Positions 36,283-45,450 of a DNA stretch of 64,000 nt are shown here, in pieces. The notes under the pieces are model-generated. The model ran no database searches and was not told where the DNA came from. It worked only from the letters and a program-made list of their open reading frames with translations. Each line of letters begins with the position of its first letter. Position 1 is the first letter of the stretch. The stretch is from an uncultured Candidatus Entotheonella sp. (GTDB taxonomy: Bacteria; Tectomicrobia; Entotheonellia; Entotheonellales; Entotheonellaceae), in assembly GCA_958295825.1 (NCBI GenBank), contig OY282375.1, positions 601,489 through 665,488 of the forward strand. The letters are read 5' to 3'. Made by a program: the position numbers and the translations under genes.

Positions 36283-36316
36283 ACGGACCTTTCTTGCTGC
36301 CGGGTTCGACCGGGAG

Positions 36317-36733
36317 TTAGCTGGCTGGCTGGAACAGGGGAAGGGTGACGTCGTCGTTCAGCTTGTGAAACACCACCTCCACCGGCATGTCGCAGCGGAT
36401 GACCTGGGGATCGGGCTCGACGTTGATGAGGTTGGACAGCATGCGTGCCCCCTCCTCAAGCTGCACCATGGCCAGGACGTAGGGCAGGGGGGTCTTGACC
36501 TCGCGCACGAACGGGCGGTGGAGAATCTCAAAGGAATACAGGGTGCCCTTGCCGCTGGCTTCGATCCAGGAGATGTTGCGGGAATGGGTGAACGGCGAGA
36601 CGGCGCGCGGGTAGAAGAAGGCCTGGCCCGTGTCGTCACATCTGGGCAGCAGGAGCTTGCCTTCCTTCAGGCCGTCCCAGAACGGCCTGGTTTCCGGGGT
36701 TATCGGGGCTGGCAGGGGGCGTTCAAGTTCCAT
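36317..36733 (-). CDS. DUF35 OB-fold acyl-CoA-associated protein
   Basis: 138 aa partner of thiolase-like enzymes. The N-terminal helix FWDGLKEGKLLLPRCDD leads to where a four-cysteine zinc ribbon normally sits, but only one Cys remains (RCDDTGQAFFYPRA), so zinc binding is probably lost. The OB-fold follows (GKGTLYSFEILHRPF, LPYVLAMVQLEEGARM). It is co-transcribed with the thiolase and, by analogy with ChsH2-type proteins, may channel acyl-CoA. Confidence 0.85.
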   Translation of the reverse strand: MELERPLPAPITPETRPFWDGLKEGKLLLPRCDDTGQAFFYPRAVSPFTHSRNISWIEASGKGTLYSFEILHRPFVREVKTPLPYVLAMVQLEEGARMLSNLINVEPDPQVIRCDMPVEVVFHKLNDDVTLPLFQPAS

Positions 36734-36923
36734 CGGCTTCCTTTCCGAAGCGTGGCCAGAGGCCGGTAACGGGTTGTGATTGGCTGAGGCGCCACTATAC
36801 GCGGATCGCCCCGCGGAATCTACGGCAGCTGCGGGCGCTATTGACTCGCAGGGCTGTTTTGGTCATGCTGACTTGCTTGGCTGCGCGCCCGGCAAAACGG
36901 CGAACCCGTTGAGGAGAATAGCC

Positions 36924-38114
36924 ATGTCCCGGCGTCTGGACGCTTATCTGGAACCCTTGGTTGCGGCGGAACGGTTCATGTTCTACCAGGCGGCGTGCGA
37001 CTTCGCGCATCAGGAGATTGCGCCGCACCTGTTGAGTTGGGAACGGCAACGCTGCCTGCTGCCCGAAAAGGCGCGGCAGGCGATGGCGGATCTGGGTCTG
37101 TTCGGCCTCACCGTTGCGGAAGAATACGGCGGCCAGGGCGGCCTGCAGACGGAGTTGGTTCTTATGGGCCTGGCGCTGGGCTACCACAGCCATAGCGTCG
37201 CCATCACGCCGGGCGCTGCCGCCAGCCTGGGCATCAAGCCGCTGCAACTGTGCGGACGCGAGGATCAGAAGCAAGCCCATCTCCCGGACTTGGCAGCGGG
37301 CCGCCGCATGTTTGTCTTCGGCCTGTCGGAGCCGGGGCGCGGCTCGGACGCCGCCAATCCGCAAGTCACGGCCACGCGCGTTCCCGGCGGCTGGCGCCTG
37401 AACGGCGAAAAATGCTGGTCCACCAACGCCAAATGGGCCAGCCACGTCATCGTGCACGCCATGACCCGGCCGCAGAACCCGCCCGGCCACCGCTCCACCT
37501 GCTTCATCGTGCCGATGGACGACCCCAACCTCTCGTACCACGAAATGGGCGGCAAGGAGGTGTGGCTGCAGTCCTCCACCGGCGCCCTCGCCCTGGACGG
37601 CGTCGAGGCGCCGGAGTCGGCCATGCTGGGCGAGGAGGACGAGGGCTTCCGGGTGATGGTGACGACGTTGAACGGCGGACGCCTGTTCATTGCCTCGCTG
37701 GCGCTGGCCTCATTGGCGTTCGCACTGGACGCATGTCGTGGCTACGCACAAGAGCGCCGGCAGTTCGCCGATCAGCCCATCGGGCGTTTCCAGCGCGTGC
37801 AGGACGTGCTGCTCGACATGGACATCGCCCTGGAGCAGGGCCTCACTTGGCTGATGCACTGCACTGCCCAATACGAGGCCGGCCATCTCAGCCGCGAGTC
37901 GGCGGCCAAGGTCAAGATCGAGTGCTCGCGGCGCGCCTCCGAGTTGCTGCCGCTGGCCATGGAAATCTGTGGTGGCGTCGCCTGTCTCGACGAGTTCGGG
38001 CTCATCCGCCATCAGCGCGACCTGTTCGTGTGCCGCGTTGGCGAGGGCAGCAATTTCGCCCTGAAAACGCTGGCTGCGCGGCCGTTGATGCCCGACATTC
38101 AGGGTTTGTTGTAG
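36924..38114 (+). CDS. Acyl-CoA dehydrogenase family protein
   Basis: FAD-dependent acyl-CoA oxidase/dehydrogenase, 396 aa from ATG 36924 (GAGGAG upstream). LFGLTVAEEYGGQGG and VFGLSEPGRGSDAANPQ fit the FAD-binding motifs. The usual C-terminal catalytic Glu region appears as RVGEGSNFALKTLAARPL, so the Glu position is kept in a modified motif. It is divergent from the OB-fold/thiolase/gcdH operon. Chain-length preference unknown. Confidence 0.87.
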   Translation: MSRRLDAYLEPLVAAERFMFYQAACDFAHQEIAPHLLSWERQRCLLPEKARQAMADLGLFGLTVAEEYGGQGGLQTELVLMGLALGYHSHSVAITPGAAASLGIKPLQLCGREDQKQAHLPDLAAGRRMFVFGLSEPGRGSDAANPQVTATRVPGGWRLNGEKCWSTNAKWASHVIVHAMTRPQNPPGHRSTCFIVPMDDPNLSYHEMGGKEVWLQSSTGALALDGVEAPESAMLGEEDEGFRVMVTTLNGGRLFIASLALASLAFALDACRGYAQERRQFADQPIGRFQRVQDVLLDMDIALEQGLTWLMHCTAQYEAGHLSRESAAKVKIECSRRASELLPLAMEICGGVACLDEFGLIRHQRDLFVCRVGEGSNFALKTLAARPLMPDIQGLL

Positions 38115-38283
38115 TAGGGAATCCGGCAGCCTTACGCAGGACGTGCTGCCACCGCCGTGCGCAGCGCCCAAGCGAGGACCGAAGGCAGCAGGTTATGTAG
38201 CTAGCAGGTACAAGGTGATGTGCCTGCGACAGGGCGCGGGCAAGGCGGGCGCTGACAGCGGAAAAGCGTAATGCCGTTGCCCA

Positions 38284-39045
38284 GTGGAGTGGTGGCTAGG
38301 ATGGATTGAAGACAAACGGGAAAAATACCCAATGTTGGCAGCCGATATAATTCGTCGTGTTACCGATGAGACATTGATGTATTGGAAGTCGGAAGTAACG
38401 CAACCGTATTTCATTGACATAGCAAAAGGCAAGGAAATCGGGCAGAAGATGGCCGCCTTGGTAGACGAAAATACCACAGCCTTGCTAACAGATAAACACC
38501 GAACGAAGTACGAATACAATTCCAAAGGACAAAAGCGTGCCAGAAGCATGGGCGATGTATGGCTACTCGATAGGGGTATCTATCATCCAATCAATGTAAA
38601 AACAGGTGTGGTGGGATCAGAGGGTCGGCCAAATCTCGTGTCACTTAAAAAGGTGCTCTCAGCCATCATCGAACGGCAAATCGATTCCTACTACCTGCTC
38701 ATGGTCAAAATGGCAATCCCGAATGATGCCAGTGACATTCAGCCATCGGTGGTTTTTACCGATATGCTGGCCTGGTTACCCTACACCACTTTCGATTCTG
38801 GAACAGGGCAGATGATGCTGAAAGCCAAAGCTTTCTTCGACGCCTATAACCCATCTACAGTTCCAGCTCGCACGCTTTCACAGAAGGTGTCAGACCTTTT
38901 ATGTCTCTACGAGAAAGGTGAAAAACGCTTGCGAGATAGCCGTGACCGTGACCTAAAGAAATATCGTAACGACGGCGCTGAATTTCTTGGCAGCGATAAT
39001 TGGGTGGTGACATCAGCTACACAGGAAAGCCTTTTTCTCCAATGA
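38284..39045 (+). CDS. Putative type II restriction endonuclease
   Basis: 253 aa, starts GTG 38284 (an upstream stop at 38269 excludes a longer frame). Asp91 (SMGDVWLLDRG) and INVKTG (104-107) suggest a PD-(D/E)XK nuclease in which the Glu/Asp of the motif is Asn104. The real clue is its four-base overlap (ATGA) with an adenine methyltransferase gene. AT-rich composition against both flanks marks the pair as acquired. The exact restriction family is not recognised. Confidence 0.65.
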   Translation: MEWWLGWIEDKREKYPMLAADIIRRVTDETLMYWKSEVTQPYFIDIAKGKEIGQKMAALVDENTTALLTDKHRTKYEYNSKGQKRARSMGDVWLLDRGIYHPINVKTGVVGSEGRPNLVSLKKVLSAIIERQIDSYYLLMVKMAIPNDASDIQPSVVFTDMLAWLPYTTFDSGTGQMMLKAKAFFDAYNPSTVPARTLSQKVSDLLCLYEKGEKRLRDSRDRDLKKYRNDGAEFLGSDNWVVTSATQESLFLQ

Positions 39046-40751
39046 GCCGGGCCAAGCTCTCACGCGAGCACAAGCGGCAGCTTGGGCAATTCCTGACGCC
39101 GCCGTTTATTGCAAGGGCCATTGTTGAGCGTTTGTGTATCTCGCCAAGCGAGCGTGTCCTGGAGCCTGCATTAGGGTCGGGTGCCTTTGTATTCGCATTG
39201 CTTGATGCTCTTGGTGAACATTTGACGCCGGCGCGTCTTCTTCGTTGGGTGCAGACCCATCTGTACGGATGTGAGATCGATGTGCAAATCATGGAGCGTT
39301 TTGTCGCCGAATGGCGGGCTCGCGGGCTTGGGGTATTGCCGAAAAACATTGTGCGAGGCGACTTTTTCCGTTGGCTGCCACCTAGCTGTGATCAACGCGC
39401 AGCTCTGAACCGGCATTTATATTTTCGCTCGCCGCTTGCCTTCTTTGATTTGATTATCGGCAACCCGCCTTTTGGGGGAAGTATTGACCCCTTGATTCAG
39501 GACGAACTAGATCAGATATTTGGCACTCGCAACGGCATGAAGATAAAGAAAGAGACGTATGCTTTCTTCTTGGTGAAATGTCTTGATATGCTGAAGCTTG
39601 GCGGGCGTCTTTGTTTTATCTGTAGCGATACGGTTCTAACAATTCCTACCATGCTCGGGCTTCGTTATCTTCTACAAGAACAATGCGAAATCGAAATTTC
39701 TCGTGTTCCTGGACAATTTGAGGAAACGACGCAGAATCTTGTTCTCATTACGCTCGTGAAGCACGGGCGAAAAGCATCGCATATCCGCGTATTTGGCGAC
39801 CGCGCGAAAACCAAAGATGTTGAGGTGACTCCTAACCTGAGTTGGCGTGTCAATGGTGAATATGCTCGGTATTTTGAGGGCCAGACGCTGGGTGACAAGT
39901 TTGTTGCCAGTTCAGGAATGACCACCGGCAATAATGCCTTGTTCCTTCGTAAAATCGTGAACGGCTTGATCGCGGAGCCTTACGAATTCTCATTTGCTCA
40001 AGAGCCCATCACGCTTGCAGGGGAAGTAGAGAGAGCAAGGCTTGGTAAATTGTCAGACGCACAGAGGCTGACCATCCGTGAGCGTGAACAGCGAGGAGAG
40101 ATGCGGCGTATTGTTCATTGGGAACAGCGTCAAACGCCACTTGCGGTGCCTGTTCCGCATGCTGACTACCGCTTCTACAACAAGGCAACGTCTGCGGTCG
40201 TCTATGCTGCGCCTGAATGGGTTATTTTCTGGCGCGATCAGGGGGCGTATGTGTACACGTTCAAGAAGACCGGAAAATGGTATCTTCACGGAGTCGGTGG
40301 CAGACCCTACTTCGAAAAAGAAGGAATTACTTGGAGTCTGATTGCTCCGCGCCTCTACACACGCTGGCTTCCACCGGGATATATTCTTGATAGCGGTGCG
40401 CCGTGCGCCTTCCTGAAACCCGGCGTTGAGCATGACGAATTGTTTTTTGTCATGGGATGGACGTTAACAGACTTGTGTAATCGTATCTTGAAACAGGTTA
40501 TCAACCACACACGCAACATCCAGAGCAAAGACTTTGAGCGCCTGCCGTATCCCGATTGGGTGCCGCCGCGATCTAAAGATGACGCCATCGCCTTTATAAA
40601 AGAACTTGTGCACAAGGCGATGACGGGAAAACGGTTTAACGCTGACCACCCATCTCTTCAATCACTCAACGAGTTTTATAAATACCAGCCTCGCCGCTTG
40701 AGGCCCGTTGTGGCATATACAACTGCTTCCGCACAAGCCAGGCTGTTCTGA
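39042..40751 (+). CDS. N6-adenine DNA methyltransferase, TaqI-like
   Basis: Modification partner of the preceding nuclease, 569 aa from ATG 39042. Motif X-like GQFLTPPFIARAIVERL, SAM motif I VLEPALGSGAF and catalytic motif IV LIIGNPPFGG (TaqI class) are all present. A target-recognition domain lies in the last 250 residues (SGMTTGNNALFLR, TWSLIAPRLYTRW). The start overlaps the nuclease stop, so translation is coupled. AT-rich. Confidence 0.88.
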   Translation: MSRAKLSREHKRQLGQFLTPPFIARAIVERLCISPSERVLEPALGSGAFVFALLDALGEHLTPARLLRWVQTHLYGCEIDVQIMERFVAEWRARGLGVLPKNIVRGDFFRWLPPSCDQRAALNRHLYFRSPLAFFDLIIGNPPFGGSIDPLIQDELDQIFGTRNGMKIKKETYAFFLVKCLDMLKLGGRLCFICSDTVLTIPTMLGLRYLLQEQCEIEISRVPGQFEETTQNLVLITLVKHGRKASHIRVFGDRAKTKDVEVTPNLSWRVNGEYARYFEGQTLGDKFVASSGMTTGNNALFLRKIVNGLIAEPYEFSFAQEPITLAGEVERARLGKLSDAQRLTIREREQRGEMRRIVHWEQRQTPLAVPVPHADYRFYNKATSAVVYAAPEWVIFWRDQGAYVYTFKKTGKWYLHGVGGRPYFEKEGITWSLIAPRLYTRWLPPGYILDSGAPCAFLKPGVEHDELFFVMGWTLTDLCNRILKQVINHTRNIQSKDFERLPYPDWVPPRSKDDAIAFIKELVHKAMTGKRFNADHPSLQSLNEFYKYQPRRLRPVVAYTTASAQARLF

Positions 40752-40794
40752 AGCAAATCAAAAGCCACACACCCACCCCTTACGCGGGAGAGCC

Positions 40795-41883
40795 ATGACG
40801 ACGCGTGTCCACAACTTCAACGCCGGCCCGGCGACGCTGCCGCTGCCCGTCCTGCAGCAGGTCCAAGCTGATCTGCTCGATTTCGGCGGCACCGGCATGT
40901 CCATCCTGGAAACCAGCCACCGCGGCCCGGTGTACGACGAGATTCACCAGCAGGCTATTGCCGACCTGCTGGAGTTGTTCGGTGGCACCGACGACCACGC
41001 CATTCTGTTCATGGGCGGCGGCGCGCAGACGCAGTTCGCCTTGGTGCCGATGAACCTGCTGCCGAAGGGTGGGCACGCTGCCTATCTGGAAACCGGTGTT
41101 TGGGGTGAGGCGGCGCGCCAGGAAGCCAGCAAGATCGGCGACGCTCGCACCCTGTGGTCCAGCGCCGCCAGCGGCCACGACCGAGTTCCCGGCCCCGGCG
41201 ATTACCAGGTGCCCCCGGACGCCGCCTACCTGCACTACACCAGCAACAACTCGATCATGGGCACGCAATACGCCGTTATTCCCGAAGCGGGCGAGGTGCC
41301 GCTGGTGTGCGACATGTCGTCAGACCTCCTGAGCTGCCCCATTGAGCTGAAGCGGTTCGGGCTTATCTATGGCGGCGCCCAGAAGAACATGGGGGCGGCC
41401 GGCGTCACCCTGGTGGTCATCCGGCGCGACCTGCTGGAACGTTGCCGCTCCGACCTGCCGACGATGCTGAGCTACCCCGGCATGGCCGCTACCAACTCGC
41501 TGCAGAACACGCCGCCGGTGTTCGCCATCTACATCGTCGGCTTGGTCGCCCGGCGCATGCTGGAGCAGGGCGGCATGGTGGCGGTGGCGGCCCGCAACGA
41601 CGAGAAGGCCGCGCTCCTGTACGGCGCCATCGACGATGCCGGCGGCTTTTACCGCGGGCACGCGCAGCCGGGCAGCCGCTCGCGCATGAACGTCACGTTC
41701 CACCTGCCGAGCGAGGCGTTGACGGCGCGGTTCGTCAGCGAGGCCGGCGGGGAAGGGCTGCAGGGTCTGAAGGGACATCAGGCCCTCGGTGGCATTCGCG
41801 TTTCCCTCTACAACGCTGTGACCGTCGAGGCCGTGCGCGTCCTGGCGGAATTCATGGCGGCGTTCCGCAAGCGGCATGGCTGA
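40795..41883 (+). CDS. serC: Phosphoserine aminotransferase
   Basis: PLP enzyme of serine (and pyridoxal) synthesis, 362 aa, normal length. Starts VHNFNAGPATLPLPVLQQ, has the TSHRGPVYDEI stretch and the Schiff-base lysine in YGGAQKNMGAAG. A ribosome site (GGGAGAG) precedes ATG 40795. The next gene (trmB-like) starts 20 bases after its stop, so they may share a transcript. The AT-rich restriction system ends 43 bases before it. Confidence 0.94.
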   Translation: MTTRVHNFNAGPATLPLPVLQQVQADLLDFGGTGMSILETSHRGPVYDEIHQQAIADLLELFGGTDDHAILFMGGGAQTQFALVPMNLLPKGGHAAYLETGVWGEAARQEASKIGDARTLWSSAASGHDRVPGPGDYQVPPDAAYLHYTSNNSIMGTQYAVIPEAGEVPLVCDMSSDLLSCPIELKRFGLIYGGAQKNMGAAGVTLVVIRRDLLERCRSDLPTMLSYPGMAATNSLQNTPPVFAIYIVGLVARRMLEQGGMVAVAARNDEKAALLYGAIDDAGGFYRGHAQPGSRSRMNVTFHLPSEALTARFVSEAGGEGLQGLKGHQALGGIRVSLYNAVTVEAVRVLAEFMAAFRKRHG

Positions 41884-41903
41884 GCGGTGCCGGGAAGGTG
41901 GGC

Positions 41904-42845
41904 GTGAAGGCGCGGTACCTGTCGTTCAAACCGTTTTTGCCGTGGCGGAACGTCGAGCGGCCCATCGACTGGCCGGGACAGTTCGGCTGCCAAGCTCCCC
42001 TGGAAGTGGAAATCGGCTTTGGCAACGGTGAGTTTCTGGCGCGCCGGGCACAGCAACGGCCGGAGCGGCACTTCATTGGTATCGAGCTCGAATGGGCGTC
42101 GGTGCAGCGAGCCCTGCGGCGCATTGCAAAATCCCAGGTTCCTAACGTTCGATTGTTACTGGTTGACGCCCACTTGGCGCTGCAACGCCTCTTTGAGCCG
42201 CTCGCCTTGCAGCGTGTCTACAGCCTGTTCCCGTGCCCGTGGCCGAAGGAGCGCCACGCCAAGCACCGCCTGTTCTCGCATGCCTTCCTCACGCTCCTCA
42301 ACAGCCGTTTGCAGCCGGATGGCGAGGTGCTCGTCGTTACCGACCACGAGCCCTACCTGCGCTGGGTCCTGGAGCAGATTCCCGGCAGCGGCTTCGCGGG
42401 GGACTGGCGGGTCATTGCACCGCATTTTCGTACCAAGTACGAACGCAAGTGGGTGGCTGGCGGGCAGCAGGATTTTTATGAGTTGCGGCTGCAAAAGGCC
42501 GCGCACCACGAGGTGCCGCCGACCAAGGAGATAAACGTGCAGGCTCGCCGTGTGGGCCGGTTCGATCCTCAGAATTTGGATTTGCCTCCGGCTGCCAAGC
42601 TTTGTTCCGACCACCCGCCGGTGACTGTCCGCTGCCGGGATTTCCTTTACGACCCGGAGCGCCGCAAGGCCATGGTCGCGGTGCTCGTTGTCGAGGTGGA
42701 CCTGACGCAGGATTTCTGGATCGAGATCGCCTGCCGCGATGATCACTGGACCATCCGTCCCGCGCGCGGCTGTGGCGTCGTGCCCACCGTCGGCGTGCAG
42801 CGTGCCGTCGATCTGATCTGGGAAGCGGCCGCCGGTCAGACATGA
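41904..42845 (+). CDS. trmB: tRNA (guanine-N7-)-methyltransferase TrmB with extra C-terminal domain
   Basis: SAM enzyme for m7G46 of tRNA. GTG 41904 is chosen (GGAAGG upstream; GTG 41898 possible). Family motifs: EVEIGFGNGEFLARR for SAM and FPCPWPKERHAKHRLFSHAF for the active-site/tRNA region. The family averages about 240 aa; this one is 313 aa with an added tail from about residue 205 (VQARRVGRFDPQ onward) ending in VVPTVGVQRAVDLIWEA. The tail's role is unknown. Confidence 0.86.
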   Translation: MKARYLSFKPFLPWRNVERPIDWPGQFGCQAPLEVEIGFGNGEFLARRAQQRPERHFIGIELEWASVQRALRRIAKSQVPNVRLLLVDAHLALQRLFEPLALQRVYSLFPCPWPKERHAKHRLFSHAFLTLLNSRLQPDGEVLVVTDHEPYLRWVLEQIPGSGFAGDWRVIAPHFRTKYERKWVAGGQQDFYELRLQKAAHHEVPPTKEINVQARRVGRFDPQNLDLPPAAKLCSDHPPVTVRCRDFLYDPERRKAMVAVLVVEVDLTQDFWIEIACRDDHWTIRPARGCGVVPTVGVQRAVDLIWEAAAGQT

Positions 42846-42857
42846 AGGAGACCCCCC

Positions 42858-43916
42858 ATGCAGCCCGATCACCCATCCGGTACCCGTACCGATCTGCGGG
42901 ATGGCTTTGCGGACCAGTTGCACCCGACCGTCCCCCTCGACTTGGCGAACGTTGAGAGCTTCTCGGACCTGCTCGAGGCCATGAGCCGGACCGCCTTTGG
43001 CGGGCGCAACCTCGGCGAGGCCGCCGACGTTCTGTACGACATGGTCGCCGACCCGCAATGCTTTGTGGTGGGCACCTTCTCGGGCGCCATGACCATCGCC
43101 AAGATGGGCCTGGTGCTCGCCGACATGATCGAGCACTGCATGCTCGACGCCGTGGTGTCCACCGGCGCCCTGATGGCGCACGGGTTCGTCGAAGCTTCCG
43201 GCCGTACGCATTTCAAATACGACCCCGCCATGGATGACCGCGAGTTGTATTACCGCGGCTACAACCGCGTCTACGACACCCTCGAGTTGGAGAAGAACCT
43301 CGACGATATCTTCCACCTTTTGGTACGCGTGTTGGAATCCGTCGACCCGGCTCGCACCCTGAGCAGCCACGAGATCAACCGCCTGATCGGGGCGTATCTG
43401 CTGGAGCAGGGGGCGGGACGCGGCATTCTGCAAAGCGCCTGCCAGCACCAAGTGCCGGTGTACGTGCCGGCCTTCACCGATTCCGAGCTGGGGTTGGATT
43501 TCGCGTTTTACAACCGCCAGCGGCGCGTGGCCGGCGAGCCGGCATTCAGCTTCGACCCGTTTCTGGACTTGGATGATTACGCCGATCGCCTGCGTCCCCG
43601 TGAGACGCTGGGCATTTTCACCATCGGCGGCGGCGTGCCCCGCAACTGGGCGCAGCAGGTCGGTCCGTATCTGGACTACATCCAGAAGCGCATCGGTCAC
43701 GGCGGCGCCTTCCGGCGCTTCACCTACGGCGTGCGTATCTGTCCGGAGCCGGTGCACTGGGGCGGCTTGTCCGGCTGCACCTATGCGGAGGGCATTTCGT
43801 GGGGCAAGTTCGTGCCACCCAACGAAGGCGGGCGCTTCGCCGAGGTGGCGTGCGACGCCACCATCGCCTGGCCGCTGCTCGTCAAGAGCGTGCAGGAGCG
43901 CCTGGCGGCGCGTTGA
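42858..43916 (+). CDS. Deoxyhypusine-synthase-like protein
   Basis: NAD-dependent aminobutyl-transfer family, 352 aa, start ATG 42858 with AAGGAG upstream. NAD motif region CFVVGTFSGAMTIAKMG and IFTIGGGVPRNWAQQ; the catalytic lysine is in GISWGKFVPP near the end, as in human DHS. Bacteria lack eIF5A, so relatives usually make homospermidine or act on agmatine-type substrates. Linked to trmB by 12 bases. Product not decided by sequence. Confidence 0.82.
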   Translation: MQPDHPSGTRTDLRDGFADQLHPTVPLDLANVESFSDLLEAMSRTAFGGRNLGEAADVLYDMVADPQCFVVGTFSGAMTIAKMGLVLADMIEHCMLDAVVSTGALMAHGFVEASGRTHFKYDPAMDDRELYYRGYNRVYDTLELEKNLDDIFHLLVRVLESVDPARTLSSHEINRLIGAYLLEQGAGRGILQSACQHQVPVYVPAFTDSELGLDFAFYNRQRRVAGEPAFSFDPFLDLDDYADRLRPRETLGIFTIGGGVPRNWAQQVGPYLDYIQKRIGHGGAFRRFTYGVRICPEPVHWGGLSGCTYAEGISWGKFVPPNEGGRFAEVACDATIAWPLLVKSVQERLAAR

Positions 43917-43920
43917 CAGC

Positions 43921-44277
43921 GTGGCGACAGAACGACTGAGCTTGCGAATCGACGCGGATCTCAAGAAGCGCCTTGAACGGGAAGCACAACGTGAGGCGTG
44001 TTCAACCTTCCGCCTCGCCGTCAGGGCGCTCGAGACGATGCTGTGGATGCGCACCTGCTACACGCACATTTTCCCTGATGGCGCACGCCGCGCCGCTGAC
44101 CCCAGTATGGCAGGGCATACAGCGTCATCCGAGACAACCCGCCTGTGGGCCGTCCTGTCGAGGAGATGGAAGGCGTGCGAGAATTCTTGATCCCGCGGAA
44201 CGCCATTCTCTTTCATCTACCGAGTCGAAGTATTGCGTGTCTGGGATCAGCGCGGTGACCGTTCAAGGCTTGCCTAA
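43921..44277 (+). pseudogene. Decayed ParD/ParE-like toxin-antitoxin pair
   Basis: GTG 43921 starts VATERLSLRIDADLKKRLE, the opening of a ribbon-helix-helix antitoxin, but the following frame runs away into unrelated residues. A second segment, AYSVIRDNPPVGRPVEE to GVREFLIPR, is the middle of a RelE/ParE toxin. A shift then gives FSFIYRVEVLRVWDQRGDRS and a stop at 44275. Neither gene is intact. The pair sits between the deoxyhypusine-synthase-like gene and a glycosyltransferase. Confidence 0.75.
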
Positions 44278-44310
44278 TCGGCAGCTTCTACACGGAACGG
44301 CGCGAAAGAC

Positions 44311-45327
44311 GTGACGGCCTCATCCCATTCCCGTGTGTCCATCCTGCTGCCGGCTTGGAACGCCGCGCAAACCCTGCCGCCCTGCCTGCGCAGCCTGCAA
44401 CGTCAAAGCGAGGAACGCTGGCACTGCGTGATCGTCGATGACGGTTCGCAGGACGATACCTTGGCCCGCGCCCGCGACTTTGCCGCCCGTGACCCGCGTT
44501 TCGAGATCGTCAGTACGCCCCACCGTGGCATCGTCGCTGCCCTGAACACTGGTCTGCAGCGCTGCCGTGCCCCCCTTATCGCCCGCATGGACGCCGATGA
44601 CCTGATGCACCGCCATCGTTTGGCGGCGCAGGCCCGGGCGTTGCGAGACGACCCCCGACTGGCTGCCGTCGGTTGCCACGTTCGCCTGTTTCCGCGCCGC
44701 CATCTGCGTCCCGGACGGCGTGCTTACGAGCGTTGGCTGAACAGCCTGGACTCGGCGGAGCACGTCTGGCGGGACGCCTTCATCGAGTGTCCGGTGGCGC
44801 ACCCGACGCTGATGATGCGCCGCGCCGTGTTGATGGACCTCGGCTACCGCGACTGCGGCTGGCCCGAGGACTACGACCTGCTGTTGCGCGCCCTGACGCG
44901 CGGCTGGCGGATAGGCGTTGTGCCGCGGCGATTGTTGAGTTGGCGCGACGCCCCGCAACGCCTGTCCCGCACCCATCCGGCCTACGATCTGGACCGCTTC
45001 ACGGCCTGCAAGACCGCCTTTCTTGCGGATTACTTTCTCGGCGACGCGGATGCCTACGTGCTGTGGGGCTACGGCAGTACCGGCAAGGCGCTGCGGCGCG
45101 CCTTGTTGCGGCACGGCAAGACACCCTCGCACGTCGTCGAGCTGCACCCTGGACGTCTGGGCAAGCGGATTCACGGCGCCCCGGTCATCCCGCCGCAAGC
45201 GCTGCCGGGCCTGCCGCGGCGACCGCTGATTGCCTCGGTGGCCGGCGAGCAGGCGAGGGGCGAGATTCGCGACGCCCTCGCACGCATGGGTTTTGTGGAC
45301 GGCCTGGATTTCGTCTGCGCGGCGTGA
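44311..45327 (+). CDS. Glycosyltransferase family 2 protein
   Basis: 338 aa, GTG start at 44311. GT-A fold signature: SILLPAWNAAQTLPPCLRSL, VDDGSQDDT for nucleotide sugar and ARMDADD as the metal DxD. A C-terminal Rossmann-like extension (VLWGYGSTGKALRRALLRHG, about 250-338) is seen in sugar-polymer GT2s. Adds a sugar to a surface glycan or lipid; acceptor unknown. Preceded by the dead toxin locus; start lacks a strong ribosome site. Confidence 0.85.
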   Translation: MTASSHSRVSILLPAWNAAQTLPPCLRSLQRQSEERWHCVIVDDGSQDDTLARARDFAARDPRFEIVSTPHRGIVAALNTGLQRCRAPLIARMDADDLMHRHRLAAQARALRDDPRLAAVGCHVRLFPRRHLRPGRRAYERWLNSLDSAEHVWRDAFIECPVAHPTLMMRRAVLMDLGYRDCGWPEDYDLLLRALTRGWRIGVVPRRLLSWRDAPQRLSRTHPAYDLDRFTACKTAFLADYFLGDADAYVLWGYGSTGKALRRALLRHGKTPSHVVELHPGRLGKRIHGAPVIPPQALPGLPRRPLIASVAGEQARGEIRDALARMGFVDGLDFVCAA

Positions 45328-45450
45328 CCGTCGCCTTTGAATGCCGAATGCCTAGCACCGATTGTCGCTACAGAAGCCAGAAGCGCCGTGCTACGATAGG
45401 ACTAACTGCACCGCAAGGTCCCTTGCCCTCGTCTCTCACCCGGATTCGGC

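Noticed and set aside
38115..38283. Possible structured RNA or intron before the restriction gene
   Set aside because: No domain V-like hairpin or reverse transcriptase; only a GC-rich intergenic stretch.
42156..44054. 632-codon frame on the minus strand
   Set aside because: It is antisense to trmB and the deoxyhypusine-synthase-like gene, whose products are recognisable; the antisense residues are typical GC-rich shadow.
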